Assembly: GCF_000961795.1 (NCBI RefSeq) | Contig: NZ_LADU01000101.1 | Location: 1-62,278 of the forward strand | Reading direction: 5' to 3' | Source: Hyphomonas sp. BRH_c22 | GTDB taxonomy: Bacteria > Pseudomonadota > Alphaproteobacteria > Caulobacterales > Hyphomonadaceae | Length of the DNA stretch: 62,278 nucleotides | In this document: one piece after another, positions 7,831-17,041 of the stretch | Position numbering within the stretch: the first letter of the stretch is position 1 | Layout of the letters: each line of letters begins with the position of its first letter | Made by a program: the position numbers and the translations under genes | The notes under the pieces: model-generated | Told to the model about the DNA's origin: nothing | The model's input: the letters and a program-made list of their open reading frames with translations, nothing else | The model's database searches: none

Positions 7831-8898
7831 TCAATGCGCGCAAGTCTTTAAACGGCCAGATAACCGCCGTTGGGTGTCTGGCTTCCAATCACCGCTAATG
7901 CCCGCTATGCTCACAACTCTGTTCTGATTATTCATGTTGCAGGAACGCCTCCGCGTCGCATGGCCTCCGGTCCAGTTATGGAACGCCCGGACGAATGAGT
8001 TCGGATCCTCATAGCCGAGCAGATAGGCGATCTCGGAACTGGAATGGGCCGTGTTGCTCAGGAAACCAATGGCCAGTCGTCTCCGAAGGTCGCGAAGCTC
8101 GTCCTGGAAGCTCGTACCATCCTCACCAAGCTTGCGCTGCAGGCTGCGGGGGCTCATGCCGAGCCTTGGGGCAATGTCGCCAATCGCCGTGCGACCGCTT
8201 GGCAGAGTTTCTACTAGTGCCGCGCGCAAGCGCGCTACCACGGAAGAATTCGAAGGCAGTTCATCGAGGCCCCGACGCAATTCCGGCTCGAACACAGAAA
8301 AAAGCGCAGGATTAGCGCTGAGGAACGGCCGAAAGGCATCTTCGGCGGAGAAAACGACCCGATTTGATTGATCCCGAAGAATCTGCACGCCGAAAAACGC
8401 CTCGTAGGGCCGTTTCTCCGGAAGGTTCACGAACGAGACCAGACGCGGCCTGATATCGACTCGCGTTGCTCTGCGCGCCAAGGACACAAGAAAGGCCAGT
8501 TCGAAGCCCACGAATTCCGGCGGCAGGTCGACCCCGGTATCCGAGGTGTGGCAGACGCTCAGCAAGCCGTCTTGCGATGACACCTCCAAACGGAACGGCC
8601 CGAACAGCGGCTTGAAGAGCGCAAGACGCTCCATGGCCACCTTCAGGTTCGGACTGCAGAACACGGCGAAAATCGGCGGACTGAAGGATTCCACCGGTAT
8701 CGCTCTAGCAATCTCAAGACCCGGCGCGGGCCTGTCGGTCAATCCTGCAAGCGCCATCCAAAGGCGCAGCATGCCGGCCGCATCGACGGTCGGGCGCTCC
8801 CGGCCCAGCAGATCCGCCGGAAGCTGGGCCGCGCGCAAGAGATCGCCAGGCTGGATACACAGCTCGTCCAGAACCGCAGCCCAGCCGATATCCAGCAT
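7831..8898 (-). CDS. AraC-family transcriptional regulator
   Basis: 355 residues from the ATG at 8898, which lies 11 bases after the stop of the preceding SDR gene. A much longer open frame upstream is only overlap with that gene. The N-terminal region (LDELCIQPGDLLRAAQLPAD...) is the ligand-sensing domain of the arabinose-binding-domain AraC type. The C-terminal helix-turn-helix pair is clear (IGDIAPRLGMSPRSLQRKL, then SSSEIAYLLGYEDPNSFVRA). After FHNWTGG the sequence departs from the normal ending and adds about 40 odd residues, so a late frameshift is possible. It probably controls the SDR gene. Confidence 0.82.
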   Translation of the reverse strand: MLDIGWAAVLDELCIQPGDLLRAAQLPADLLGRERPTVDAAGMLRLWMALAGLTDRPAPGLEIARAIPVESFSPPIFAVFCSPNLKVAMERLALFKPLFGPFRLEVSSQDGLLSVCHTSDTGVDLPPEFVGFELAFLVSLARRATRVDIRPRLVSFVNLPEKRPYEAFFGVQILRDQSNRVVFSAEDAFRPFLSANPALFSVFEPELRRGLDELPSNSSVVARLRAALVETLPSGRTAIGDIAPRLGMSPRSLQRKLGEDGTSFQDELRDLRRRLAIGFLSNTAHSSSEIAYLLGYEDPNSFVRAFHNWTGGHATRRRSCNMNNQNRVVSIAGISGDWKPDTQRRLSGRLKTCAH

Positions 8899-8909
8899 GA
8901 AGGGCCGGC

Positions 8910-9734
8910 TCACGAAAACTGGCTCACGATAATACGCTCGAATGTCCGATCGCTCAGAATCCAGCGCATAAACAGGAGGGGTCGTGCCATCTGTCCGGTC
9001 GCATAGCGGGTGCGCGGGCGCGATGCCCGCACGGCTCGCGCCACTGTGGCCGCGACGACGCGCGGGGGCGATCCCTCTCCCGTTGTCCTCGACTTGTCCA
9101 CGCGTCCCTCGAACCGGCCGACAAAATCGGCATAGGCGCCATCCTTGCGATAGGTCAGGTTTCCGCCGAGGGTATCTGCAAAGCCGGTATTGATGAAGCC
9201 GGGCTCGATGATGACCACGTCGATCCCGAAAGGTTTCAGTTCGAGGCGCGGACAGTCCGACCAGCCTTCGAGAGCGTGTTTCGTTGCGTGATACCAAGCG
9301 CCCAGCGGGGTGAAGACCTTGCCACCAATAGACGAGATTTGGATGATCAGGCCTTGCCGCTTGTCGCGCATCGCGGGCAGCAGCAATTGCGTTAGCCGCG
9401 CAAGGCCGAAGAGATTCACCTCAAACTGGTAGCGCGCGGTGTCGATCGGGGTATCCTCGACCGGACCATATTGTCCGTAGCCTACGTTGTTGACGAGGAC
9501 GTCGACCCCGCCATGCTCCTCGAGAATGCGTGCCGCGACAGTCTCGATCTGCTCTTCCTTCGTGATGTCGAGAGCGAGAACGATGGCGCCCTTGTCGGCC
9601 AGATCGGCCATCTTGTCGACGCTGCGCGCGGCAACATAGACGGTCAGGCCATCCTTCAGAAGCCGCTCCGCGATTGATTTGCCGATGCCGGAGGACGCGC
9701 CAGTAACGAGGGCCATGCGATGTTTTTGTGTCAT
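8910..9734 (-). CDS. Classical short-chain dehydrogenase/reductase
   Basis: 274 residues. It has the cofactor motif TGASSGIG (11-18), NNVG (82-85), catalytic Ser135 in ISSIGG, and the YxxxK pair Tyr148/Lys152 in WYHATK. Such enzymes oxidise or reduce alcohols, ketones or steroids with NAD(P)(H); the Arg at VAARS favours NADPH. The substrate cannot be told. It forms a two-gene unit with the AraC regulator downstream, probably cargo of the former mobile element between its transfer genes and its integrase. Confidence 0.9.
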   Translation of the reverse strand: MTQKHRMALVTGASSGIGKSIAERLLKDGLTVYVAARSVDKMADLADKGAIVLALDITKEEQIETVAARILEEHGGVDVLVNNVGYGQYGPVEDTPIDTARYQFEVNLFGLARLTQLLLPAMRDKRQGLIIQISSIGGKVFTPLGAWYHATKHALEGWSDCPRLELKPFGIDVVIIEPGFINTGFADTLGGNLTYRKDGAYADFVGRFEGRVDKSRTTGEGSPPRVVAATVARAVRASRPRTRYATGQMARPLLFMRWILSDRTFERIIVSQFS

Positions 9735-10207
9735 GAGATATTTCCAGTTGGCGTTGACACCGATGAAATATCACGCAGATCACGAATCTGCACTCGCGCA
9801 TCGCGCCAACTTGCTCGCAGGATACGCCATTTGCCAATCCCGTAGACGATCTGGATGGAGAGTGGCCGTTGGTTCAATGCAGCCTAACCGGTCTCATCGG
9901 GATCAGTGACGCTGCTATGGCCGCGCAACAAGATGGCATGAGCTCATCGAGGCGGGTGATCCTGTGCTTCGCGATGCAGCCAAGACCTCAGTCAAGCCAG
10001 GATTGCGAAATGCAAACCTTCAAATGACAATCGTCGTTCGGCGTTCTGAACTGTTCGAAAAAGACTAGGCAGCTCATGCCACTCGTCACGACTTGACTGA
10101 ATGGCGATTTGTGGGGTCGCTTGGACACTCTCAGCGCGAGGCCGGATTGTCTGCAATGGGCCAACCACGACACTCGATCTCTCCTGAAAAACTGCATCCA
10201 TTCGACG
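9735..10207. other. Intergenic region, no gene recognised
   Basis: 473 bases between the SDR gene and the 3' end of the integrase, both on the minus strand. It must hold the promoter of the SDR-AraC pair near 9735-9850. Short open frames here have no family resemblance. I see no tRNA or terminator that I could defend. Confidence 0.5.
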
Positions 10208-11584
10208 TCACCCAAACATCTCCGCATCAAACGGATGTGCGATCCGCTCCAGCTGCTCGCGACGGTAAGTCAGTGATCCGCCCTGACCATATTCTGGCCG
10301 GTTGTTCTTGTGCCCCATCAGCGCGCAGCGCAAGCCGTAGTCGAGGCCTCCTTCGAGCATGCGGTCCTCGAAGGAATGGCGCAGCGAATAAATCACGTGA
10401 TCCTTTGAGGGCAGCAGGTCGCGTTGCTTGAATGCTTTCATCAGGTTCGCCGAGACCAGTGTGCTGCGGTCATAATAGTGGCCAAAGCCGTTGGGGCAGA
10501 GCCGCATGGCCGGCAGCGCCGCACCGACGAGCGGGATTTCCCGTTCTGAATCGTCAGTCTTCAGCTCGCGGTTCTGTTCAGCACGGATATGGATGTGCGG
10601 CACCTCATGGTCGAGCCGGATATCCTGGGGTCTCAGGTTCACGACTTCGCTCAGCCGCGCGCCGGTCTCGATCAAGAGGTAGATAATGACGCGAAGCTCA
10701 AGCCTCAGTTCATCGAACAGGCCTGGCACGAGAAAGCGCGTCTGGACGAACTCGTCGCTGAACGAGGCCCGTTTGACCCGCGACTTGCCCGCAAAGAAGA
10801 AGCCTTTGAAGGGATCATCAATGTCAGACTGGCCCCGGTACTTGAAATAGCGCTGATAGAGGGACCGCATATTGCCGATATGACGGTTGGCGGTATTTGG
10901 CGTGACCAGCTTCGATCCATCCTTTTGGGGCAGCATCCTTGTTTGCCACCGGTCCCTGTACTGGGTCGCGATCTCGCGGGTGATGTCCGTCAGGGGGATA
11001 TCGCCTACCTGCTCGATGAAATAGTCGATTGAGGTGCGCTTGGTCTTCTCCCAGGCGTTTCTCTGGGCCTCGGACTTGTTGTACTGGTCGTCGAAGGCGA
11101 TCTTCGAGACATAAAGTTCGAAGGCTTCCGACACGGTGGTCTTGTCGACAGGTTCCGGCACGCCGCCAAGCAGGGCCTCCGCCTTGGCTTCGCTTGGCGC
11201 TTTTCCAAGGTCGGTCGCTTTGAGCCGGGCCACGATTTCTTCGATGTCGGGCAGCGCGGCAATTTCTTCGACAGGGCGATAGACGAAGCCCTGAGACAAG
11301 GCACGGGAAACGGCCGCACGGTAACGGTGATCCGCCGCTTTCCAGACGCTGAGCTGAGAGTCTCCCCCGACGAATTCCAGCGCCCTGGCATTCCAGAGGG
11401 CAGCATCCGCTTCTGCCAGCGCATCGCGGCGCATCATTGCCAATTCAAGGGATTGCGTGCGCAGTGCGATCTGGATGAGCCCACGCTCATCGACATATGT
11501 GAAGTGCGCGGGAACCCGTCGCTGATAGTGCCACCAGCCGCCGCGTTCCTTCAGATATCTTGTTCCGTAACCTGCATGTCTCAT
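10208..11584 (-). CDS. int: Tyrosine-type site-specific integrase
   Basis: 458 residues. The N-terminal part (YLKERGGWWHYQRRVPAHF) is the DUF6538-type arm of proteobacterial element integrases; a core-binding helical domain follows. The catalytic domain has the first Arg in ETGARLSEVVNL, then YSLRHSFEDRM and the box with LMGHKNNRPEYG. The HxxR histidine is replaced by Tyr in YSLR, which I believe is common in this subfamily. Complete and unbroken, unlike the conjugation genes, so it may still recombine DNA. Probably the integrase of the element whose other end is the trbI remnant. Confidence 0.9.
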   Translation of the reverse strand: MRHAGYGTRYLKERGGWWHYQRRVPAHFTYVDERGLIQIALRTQSLELAMMRRDALAEADAALWNARALEFVGGDSQLSVWKAADHRYRAAVSRALSQGFVYRPVEEIAALPDIEEIVARLKATDLGKAPSEAKAEALLGGVPEPVDKTTVSEAFELYVSKIAFDDQYNKSEAQRNAWEKTKRTSIDYFIEQVGDIPLTDITREIATQYRDRWQTRMLPQKDGSKLVTPNTANRHIGNMRSLYQRYFKYRGQSDIDDPFKGFFFAGKSRVKRASFSDEFVQTRFLVPGLFDELRLELRVIIYLLIETGARLSEVVNLRPQDIRLDHEVPHIHIRAEQNRELKTDDSEREIPLVGAALPAMRLCPNGFGHYYDRSTLVSANLMKAFKQRDLLPSKDHVIYSLRHSFEDRMLEGGLDYGLRCALMGHKNNRPEYGQGGSLTYRREQLERIAHPFDAEMFG

Positions 11585-11591
11585 CGCGATT

Positions 11592-11624
11592 TGTAGTGCA
11601 AAAAGTATGCAAACTGTAGTGCAA
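11592..11624. repeat. Short iterated motif upstream of the integrase
   Basis: The decamer TGTAGTGCAA occurs at 11592-11601 and again at 11615-11624, 23 bp apart, with a weaker copy (AGTATGCAAA) between them. The cluster ends 8 to 40 bases before the integrase start. Integrase arm sites and repressor iterons take this form, so a role in recombination or int control is plausible but unproven. Confidence 0.45.
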
Positions 11625-11640
11625 CCAGCGGCGTCGAACC

Positions 11641-11663
11641 CCTCTCCGGTTACCCCGGAGAGG
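11641..11663. promoter_or_regulatory. Perfect 9-bp inverted repeat upstream of int
   Basis: CCTCTCCGG, a 5-base loop TTACC, then CCGGAGAGG. No T-run follows on either strand, so it is not a classical terminator. Lying about 57 bases ahead of int beside the repeats above, it is more likely a protein-binding or attachment-site element. Confidence 0.4.
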
Positions 11664-11862
11664 AAAAGTTCAATGATTTCACTATTTTACGCGGTAACCA
11701 TTTCAAGAGAAATGGCGCGAGTGGCGTGCCCTGCGCCTCAAGCCCGGCGAAGAGATAGGCTTGCGTGCGCTCGATATCCGGCGTCCCAGCCTGCTCCAGC
11801 AGCCGCTTCAGGTTGGCGCCTTCCAGCAAGGCGCCCGGCCTTCGTCTGCCGAAGGCAGGGCG

Positions 11863-12222
11863 CAGCCAAGATCCGGGGTGAACGACGCTATCTCTAGCAT
11901 GCCGTGGACCAGGAAGGGGAAGTCCTTCAATCGTTCGTTACAAAGGAACGTGACAAGGTTGCGACGCTGAAATTACAGAAGAAAGCAATGAGGCGATAGG
12001 CAAATCCTGCGGTCGCAGTCACGGACAAATGCCCATCCTGCCGGGCCGCAATACAAGCCAATGGAAATGAGCGGCGCCGGGAAGCCGGACGCCGTCCCAA
12101 CAATCGCGCTGACAATTCTTACCTATCATTTTGAAGACGGGATGGGCGATGTCTCGACTCCGGCGCATGCGACGTTTGCAGAAGTTCGTCTAGCTCCATT
12201 CGTCAGTGCACAATCACTTTAG
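11863..12222 (+). pseudogene. IS6-family transposase remnant, copy 2
   Basis: Only the second half is left. Bases 11868-11925 read AFVCRRQGAAKIRGERRYL (the region around the first catalytic block), further pieces resemble VVDQEGEVLQSFVTKERDKVAT across frameshifts, and 12140-12222 carry the C-terminal end with RRMRRLQKFV and FVSAQSL. Stops and shifts occur throughout. It directly abuts the 3' end of the CBS gene, whose last bases overlap it. It lacks the one-base deletion seen in copies 1 and 3 (see findings). Confidence 0.75.
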
Positions 12223-12734
12223 CTGCCCAGCATAACCAGGAAACCAGCTGCGACTGCAAATATCACGATACTGATGACCATGGAGATCAGCGAAGGCATC
12301 TTGATAAACGTGGCCTTGCTTTGCTCCCCCAGACGCTGAAAAAGTTCCGGCCATGTATAGCTGACAAAATCACCCTGGCTCATCATCGAAGTCAAAACAC
12401 CGGCATCGTCAACAATAGGCAAGTGCCGGAACCGCTCGTTCGACATTATCCGCAACCAGTCGAGCAGGTTGTCTTCTGCCTTGGCGACCTTCAGCTCCGT
12501 GGTCATGATCTCCGCAAGCCGCGTGGCACTGGGATCTTTATGTTTGGCCAGCAGCCGGCGCATAAGATCTCGTTCAGTCACAATTCCGAGCGGCTTGTTC
12601 GCCGAGTCGACGATCACGACTGCGCCGTAATTTTTCTCGCTCATAACGGCGACGGCGTCCAATACCGGCGTGTCCTTGTCAAAAGACAATACCAACCCCT
12701 TGCTGCGATATTCCGGCCGGTCTTTGATTTTCAT
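12219..12734 (-). CDS. CBS-domain pair protein with C-terminal membrane helix
   Basis: 171 residues. Two CBS motifs (about residues 15-70 and 75-130: PVLDAVAVMSEKNYGAVVIV and DNLLDWLRIMSNERFRHLPI) form a Bateman module that usually senses adenosine nucleotides. Residues 146-169 (PSLISMVISIVIFAVAAGFL) are a single membrane helix, so the sensor is probably anchored with the CBS module in the cytoplasm. It stands alone; 376 bases upstream hold no recognised gene. Its 3' end touches the IS6 remnant, and the last residues may have been changed by that insertion. Confidence 0.85.
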   Translation of the reverse strand: MKIKDRPEYRSKGLVLSFDKDTPVLDAVAVMSEKNYGAVVIVDSANKPLGIVTERDLMRRLLAKHKDPSATRLAEIMTTELKVAKAEDNLLDWLRIMSNERFRHLPIVDDAGVLTSMMSQGDFVSYTWPELFQRLGEQSKATFIKMPSLISMVISIVIFAVAAGFLVMLGS

Positions 12735-13110
12735 GTAACTGTTTCCTTTGATTCAGATTTGGCGCAGTTCGCGACCTGTGAAATGGTGTTTTTCAAATTG
12801 CTGGTGCAAAGACGATCTTGACCGAGCGCGTCCAATTGGAAGGTCAATGGGCTGGTTAGAGCACTCCGACATGCGCCACGAGCGTGATGTGGTAGCCTGC
12901 CCCTTTTCCGGGCGGCACCCCGCCGCATTTCCTCCATATAGCCCGGTGAGGCACAATGGATACAGGGATGCTCGCGATGTTCATAATCTACCTGGACCGG
13001 CTGATCGCAGAACAAGTAGGTCTCTCGCAGATCTCGCCTCGCGCCAGATGCTTCCTGAATATTCGTGCGGCCACCGGCGCCAGAATGCGATGGCGCCTTT
13101 CGCAGAGATG
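12735..13110. other. Intergenic region, no gene recognised
   Basis: Holds the promoter region of the CBS gene. Open frames on both strands overlap one another and resemble nothing I know. One minus-strand frame contains a Cys-rich stretch (HPCIHCASPGYMEEM), but it has no clear start and runs out of the region. Confidence 0.4.
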
Positions 13111-13311
13111 TCAGCGCCGGGGAAGGCGTACCGGAATGAGCGCCAGCTTGGGCTGAGTGCCCAATGAGAGAAGTATAGCAAAGGCGCTGACCAACAGGTT
13201 CCGGGCATCGTCAACCATGCCATCGGTGTCCATCATTCGGGCCTGCTTTGCGCACATCTGGGCCAATAGGCGAGTATCATATTGCTCGTTCAGAATGTCT
13301 TGCTCGTTCAT
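13111..13311 (-). CDS. Small hypothetical protein
   Basis: 66 residues from an ATG that has a proper ribosome site (GGAGAG, 6 bases upstream on the minus strand). The sequence is MNEQDILNEQYDTRLLAQMC followed by AKQARMMDTDGMVDDARNLL, a short soluble helical protein. I do not recognise a family. It sits alone between the CBS gene and an IS1182 remnant, so it may itself be a remnant. Confidence 0.45.
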   Translation of the reverse strand: MNEQDILNEQYDTRLLAQMCAKQARMMDTDGMVDDARNLLVSAFAILLSLGTQPKLALIPVRLPRR

Positions 13312-13388
13312 CGCGTCTCTCCGCTCAGTTTCGTTCAATTTACGAGCCGTAGCAGACGATGGATCAGATGGCGCGTCAGAGTGCAGCA

Positions 13389-13560
13389 AGTGTGCGCACC
13401 TTCACCTGTGATCCGGAGCGGGATCGCGATATCTGCCCGGCTGGCAAAGAACGCATTCAACACCACGTCGCTGGACGCTGTGGCAAGGCCAAGCTGACCA
13501 GGGATGGACGATACACATATCGGTCGCGAAAAACGGACTGCGATGTCTGTCTCCTTCAAA
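13389..13560 (+). pseudogene. IS1182-family (IS5-like) transposase fragment
   Basis: About 57 codons read TFTCDPERDRDICPAGKERI ... TRDGRYTYRSRKTDCDVCLL. This is the Cys-rich middle section of IS1182-type transposases (usual form: Y-CPAGK-L ... YRA-K-DC-ACPLK-QC). No catalytic blocks are left on either side. Direct repeat A (13577-13653) begins right after it. Confidence 0.7.
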
Positions 13561-13576
13561 CGCATACTGCAACCGG

Positions 13577-13653
13577 GACCGGTTGTAGCATGACCCAGAG
13601 GTCAGAGATCCACTTATCCAGTGACCCGATTGTGTTCAGACGAACCGAGCCAC
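13577..13653 (+). repeat. Direct repeat A (~77 bp), partner at 20633
   Basis: Bases 13577-13653 and 20633-20709 align at roughly 75% identity by eye. They share the exact core CCACTTATCCAGTGACC, and both read TQR..(I/T)HLSSD in one frame. They bracket the ABC-to-BLUF module. Origin unknown; possibly two fragments of one old element. Confidence 0.55.
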
Positions 13654-13794
13654 CTCTTTAGGTTATCGATCCTGGCGATTTGCATTCGAGTATGGTCAGG
13701 AATCCGTTCCGCTATTTCAAAAACTCGCCTGAGATCAGAGGGAAATCAGTTAGGCCGGGACATGACTGTCTCAAAGGTAAGGCCCCACAACCGG

Positions 13795-14487
13795 CTATTG
13801 CGAACCAGTCATCGTGATGCGTCCATCCTCGATAAGGATACGCTCCTCACAGAAACCTGCAACACGCTCGTCATGTGTCGAGATGAGGAAGGTTGTCTGG
13901 TCGGCCCGGTTTATCTCTTTCAATAATCTCATTACCTGGTCGCTGCTTTTGCTGTCCAGGTTTCCGGTAGGTTCGTCGGCAAGAACGAGGTTCGGACTGT
14001 TTATCAATGCCCGGGCAATGGCGACGCGTTGTTTTTGACCGCCAGACAGCCGTGTTGCCAGAAAATCCTTGCGATCTGACAGGCCGACCCGATCGAGCAG
14101 CATATGGCTGCGTTCCCTTATATCACGCTTGAGGCGGCCGGCCGGCGCTGCGGCAGGGAAGGCAACATTTTCCAGCGCTGTGAAATCCGGCAGCAGGTTG
14201 TGGTATTGGAACACGAAACCGAGATGCTGATTGCGGTAGCGAGACAAGATAGCGTCGGAGCGTCCGCTCAGGGGCTGGTCCAGGAGTGTGAGTTTGCCGG
14301 ATGTCGGCTTCATCAGCAGGCCCAGAATATTCAGGAGCGTTGATTTGCCTGAGCCTGATACGCCCTGCAGGGCGATCATACGCCCTTTGGGCAGGACAAG
14401 GTCTATTCCTTTCAATACCTGCGTTTCTTCCTCTCCGTTCGTGAAGGTCTTGATGATGCCTTGTGCGTTTAGAACGATCTCGCTCAT
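13795..14487 (-). CDS. ABC transporter ATP-binding protein (MacB/LolD/DevA type)
   Basis: 230 residues. Walker A GVSGSGKST (42-50), signature LSGGQKQR (from 147) and Walker B VLADEPTGNLD (168-178) are intact. The DEPTGNLDSKSS run is characteristic of LolD/MacB ATPases, which power FtsX-type permeases and move no substrate through a classic channel. Last gene of a three-gene minus-strand operon (adaptor, permease, ATPase); its start overlaps the permease stop by four bases. Together they would form a tripartite-type exporter of lipids, peptides or glycolipids; the substrate is not known. Confidence 0.93.
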   Translation of the reverse strand: MSEIVLNAQGIIKTFTNGEEETQVLKGIDLVLPKGRMIALQGVSGSGKSTLLNILGLLMKPTSGKLTLLDQPLSGRSDAILSRYRNQHLGFVFQYHNLLPDFTALENVAFPAAAPAGRLKRDIRERSHMLLDRVGLSDRKDFLATRLSGGQKQRVAIARALINSPNLVLADEPTGNLDSKSSDQVMRLLKEINRADQTTFLISTHDERVAGFCEERILIEDGRITMTGSQ

Positions 14488-15686
14488 TGCTGAATCGCGT
14501 CCACCGGATCAACGCTAGCCGCCGCCCGGGCTGGCAGGACGGCCGCGACAGCAGCTCCGATGATGGTGAGCGTGATGACGAGAAAATATCCGCCTTCAGA
14601 TGGCGCAATTGGCAAGGACGCACGCCCATCTGCGTCTTGGAATGAGGCCAGGATTACGCATAGTTGATAACCCAGTCCCGCGCCGAGAAGTGCGGCAATG
14701 CCGCCAATAAAAATGCCCTGCAAGACAAACACGGCGGCGACAAAACTGCGTGAAATTCCAACTGCTCGCATAATACCAATCTCGGCGCGGCGACGATAGC
14801 TGGAAAGGAGGAGCGCACTGGATATGGAGATGATGATCGCGATCATCGCGAAGCTTTGTATAAAGAGCCCGGTTCTCCCCTGGGCATCGGTTGCTTCCTC
14901 CAGGGTTTTGTTCTTTTCCTGCCAGGGCGTCGCCTTCAAGCCGGTGGCATCCTGCAAGGCCTTTGCGACAGCGCGAGCCGTGTCAGGGTCTGCGAGCTTG
15001 ATTGATATCTTCGTCACGCCGTTGGGCAGATCAAATAACGGGCGCGCAGCTCCGATCGATATATAAGCCGTACGCCGGTCCAGGCTGGATACACCCGACT
15101 TGAAAATACCGGTAATCGGGACGAGCCTTTCAGCGCCGCGCTCAGAGCGCATGAGCACGGGTCCCCCTACCTTGAGATTGAGTTCTTCAGCCAGCTCCAC
15201 ACCAACCAGTAATCCGCCTGCGGAGAGGTCGGCGTTGCCTTCGATGAGATTGGAGGACAGGTCGGCCATGGCATCGACCTTGTCTGGCAGTACGCCTTGA
15301 ATCGCGACCGGCAGAACGGCTTCACCCCTGGCCAGGAAGGCACTCCCGTCAATGGACGGGCTCACGATTGTCACGCCAGGCATATCTTCGGCCAGTTGCA
15401 AGACCTGTTGCCAGTTGCGGACCTGCTTGCGCCGAAAGGTGGAGACCGGTGCTGCCACGAACCTGTCATTGTCCGTCAGAATGCGAGCGACTGTGTTGGG
15501 GGGCTCCAGCTCCACATGCGCGATCTTGCTCGTCACCTCTGCCGTCAGGTAAAGTGCAAGTCCATTGATGAGCGCGGTAATGAAGACAAAGACCAGAACG
15601 CTCAAGGCGACTCCGGAAATAAGGAGTGCGGTTTGCATGAAATTCGAGGTCAGATACCGAAACGCCACTTTTGAAAGGAAAAGCAT
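14484..15686 (-). CDS. FtsX-like ABC permease (DevC/LolC type)
   Basis: 400 residues in the MacB topology: one membrane helix near residues 16-40, a large periplasmic domain to about residue 270, then three helices (FAMIAIIISISSALLLSSY, a second near RSFVAAVFVLQGIFIGGIAA, and a last at GGYFLVITLTIIGAAVAAVL). It ends VDPVDAIQQ, the typical FtsX tail. It would transmit ATPase motion to the periplasmic adaptor encoded just upstream; the two genes share one base at their junction (15686). Confidence 0.9.
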   Translation of the reverse strand: MLFLSKVAFRYLTSNFMQTALLISGVALSVLVFVFITALINGLALYLTAEVTSKIAHVELEPPNTVARILTDNDRFVAAPVSTFRRKQVRNWQQVLQLAEDMPGVTIVSPSIDGSAFLARGEAVLPVAIQGVLPDKVDAMADLSSNLIEGNADLSAGGLLVGVELAEELNLKVGGPVLMRSERGAERLVPITGIFKSGVSSLDRRTAYISIGAARPLFDLPNGVTKISIKLADPDTARAVAKALQDATGLKATPWQEKNKTLEEATDAQGRTGLFIQSFAMIAIIISISSALLLSSYRRRAEIGIMRAVGISRSFVAAVFVLQGIFIGGIAALLGAGLGYQLCVILASFQDADGRASLPIAPSEGGYFLVITLTIIGAAVAAVLPARAAASVDPVDAIQQ

Positions 15687-16768
15687 CAGTGAACCTTTGA
15701 TCCTGCTGGATCTGTCGGCCTGACCCTCATGCCAGAGGTGGCGCTAAGAGAATCCAGGACCACCAATTCACCAGGCTCGAGGCCTGACGCGATCACGACG
15801 GCCCCCCCCGGCCAGTCAATGAATTCGATCTCGCGCGCGGTCGCCTTGCCGTTCTCAACCACATAGACCCGCCATAGACCACCCTCCCTGATCAGCGCGC
15901 TGCGTGGAAGGCTCAGCGCCTGATCGATGCTTTCAACAAGGATGTTCACGTCTACCGAGCGCCCAGGCAGAAAGGCATCATTGTCGGTGCCGGGCAGGAG
16001 GCGGACGATGCGACCGCCTGTGAGCGGATCAATACGCGGTGCTATTTCACTGAGGGTTCCTTCATGCACGTTCGTGGATCCGGATGGGGCCAAGAGCGCG
16101 GACATGCCAACCTGCAATTTGCCAGCATAAAACTCATCCACTTCTGCTTCGATTTCGACGCCGTCGTGGGAGCCTATCTGAAATATGATATCTGCGGTCC
16201 CCACTACCTGGCCGGGGTCGAGGGGCCGGGAAAGGATAATGCCTTGCATTGGCGCGCGTATATCGTATTCGCCGACGCGGGCCTGCGCCTGGATCATGAC
16301 GGCTTTTGCAGCGTTCCTGCGTGCCTCGGCGGCTGCGAGACTGGCGCGTGCCTCATCCAAGACTGCTGGAGCGACCAGGCCTTTGCCTGCAAGGGTTTCG
16401 GTTCGGCCGAGTTTGACCTCGGCCAGGGCGACTTCAGCCTCCAGCGCCTGCAATTGGGCGAGATTGACCGTTAGGCCTGCCTGTTCTTCAACTGACTTGA
16501 TTTGCGCGAGTACGTCTCCCGCCTCAACGATATCGCCCTCATCATGCGTCATGTCCACAATCGCTCCGGGCCATTCAGAGCGTATGTCCACGAGGGACTT
16601 GCTGCGAACGCGCCCGATAACGGCCAGCACCAGCCGGGCAGGTGCGGTCTGCAATTCAATGGCGGCAACCTTCGTGGGACTGCGTGAGCCGAAACTCATG
16701 GAATACGCGAGATATCCACCTGCAAGAATGGAAATTCCGAGGAGTCCCAGTTTTTTGTAATTGTACAT
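15686..16768 (-). CDS. Periplasmic adaptor (HlyD/MFP family)
   Basis: 360 residues from the ATG at 16768 (MYNYKKLGLLGISILAGGYL), chosen because it begins directly with the membrane anchor; the frame is open 48 codons further upstream but without helix or ribosome site. Then come a lipoyl/barrel-sandwich half (GAIVDMTHDEGDIVEAGDVL), a helical hairpin with repeated Ala/Glu (about 110-190), the second lipoyl half (YDIRAPMQGIILSRPLDPGQ) and beta-barrel domains. It links the inner-membrane ABC unit to the outer envelope. First gene of the operon. Confidence 0.88.
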   Translation of the reverse strand: MYNYKKLGLLGISILAGGYLAYSMSFGSRSPTKVAAIELQTAPARLVLAVIGRVRSKSLVDIRSEWPGAIVDMTHDEGDIVEAGDVLAQIKSVEEQAGLTVNLAQLQALEAEVALAEVKLGRTETLAGKGLVAPAVLDEARASLAAAEARRNAAKAVMIQAQARVGEYDIRAPMQGIILSRPLDPGQVVGTADIIFQIGSHDGVEIEAEVDEFYAGKLQVGMSALLAPSGSTNVHEGTLSEIAPRIDPLTGGRIVRLLPGTDNDAFLPGRSVDVNILVESIDQALSLPRSALIREGGLWRVYVVENGKATAREIEFIDWPGGAVVIASGLEPGELVVLDSLSATSGMRVRPTDPAGSKVH

Positions 16769-17041
16769 TTTTTCGCCAGAAGCCGATAACCACACTCTTA
16801 TATGGCCGGTTACCTGCTGATAACAAAAGAAATATCCAGTTGGCTGAGTCCCGATGGCGACCATTGTCGGATGCCACGTTGTCCGGGCGCCCGGAGCTTC
16901 AGTCGCGATCATCCCGGAAACGGACTTGGATGATCCTTGAAATATGGATTATCCTTTATGATTGATGGCAGTACTGGATCTGTTGGATTTTTGCCTGAGA
17001 CGGACAATGCTCCTGGGCGCCTGGATATCCAGGTTCGCCTT

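Noticed and set aside
8899..9297. N-terminal extension of the AraC regulator frame
   Set aside because: It lies inside the SDR gene in another frame and has Arg-rich, non-homologous composition; ATG 8898 fits the family start.
11641..11663. Inverted repeat as a rho-independent terminator
   Set aside because: No T-run follows on either strand, and it lies in the promoter region of int.
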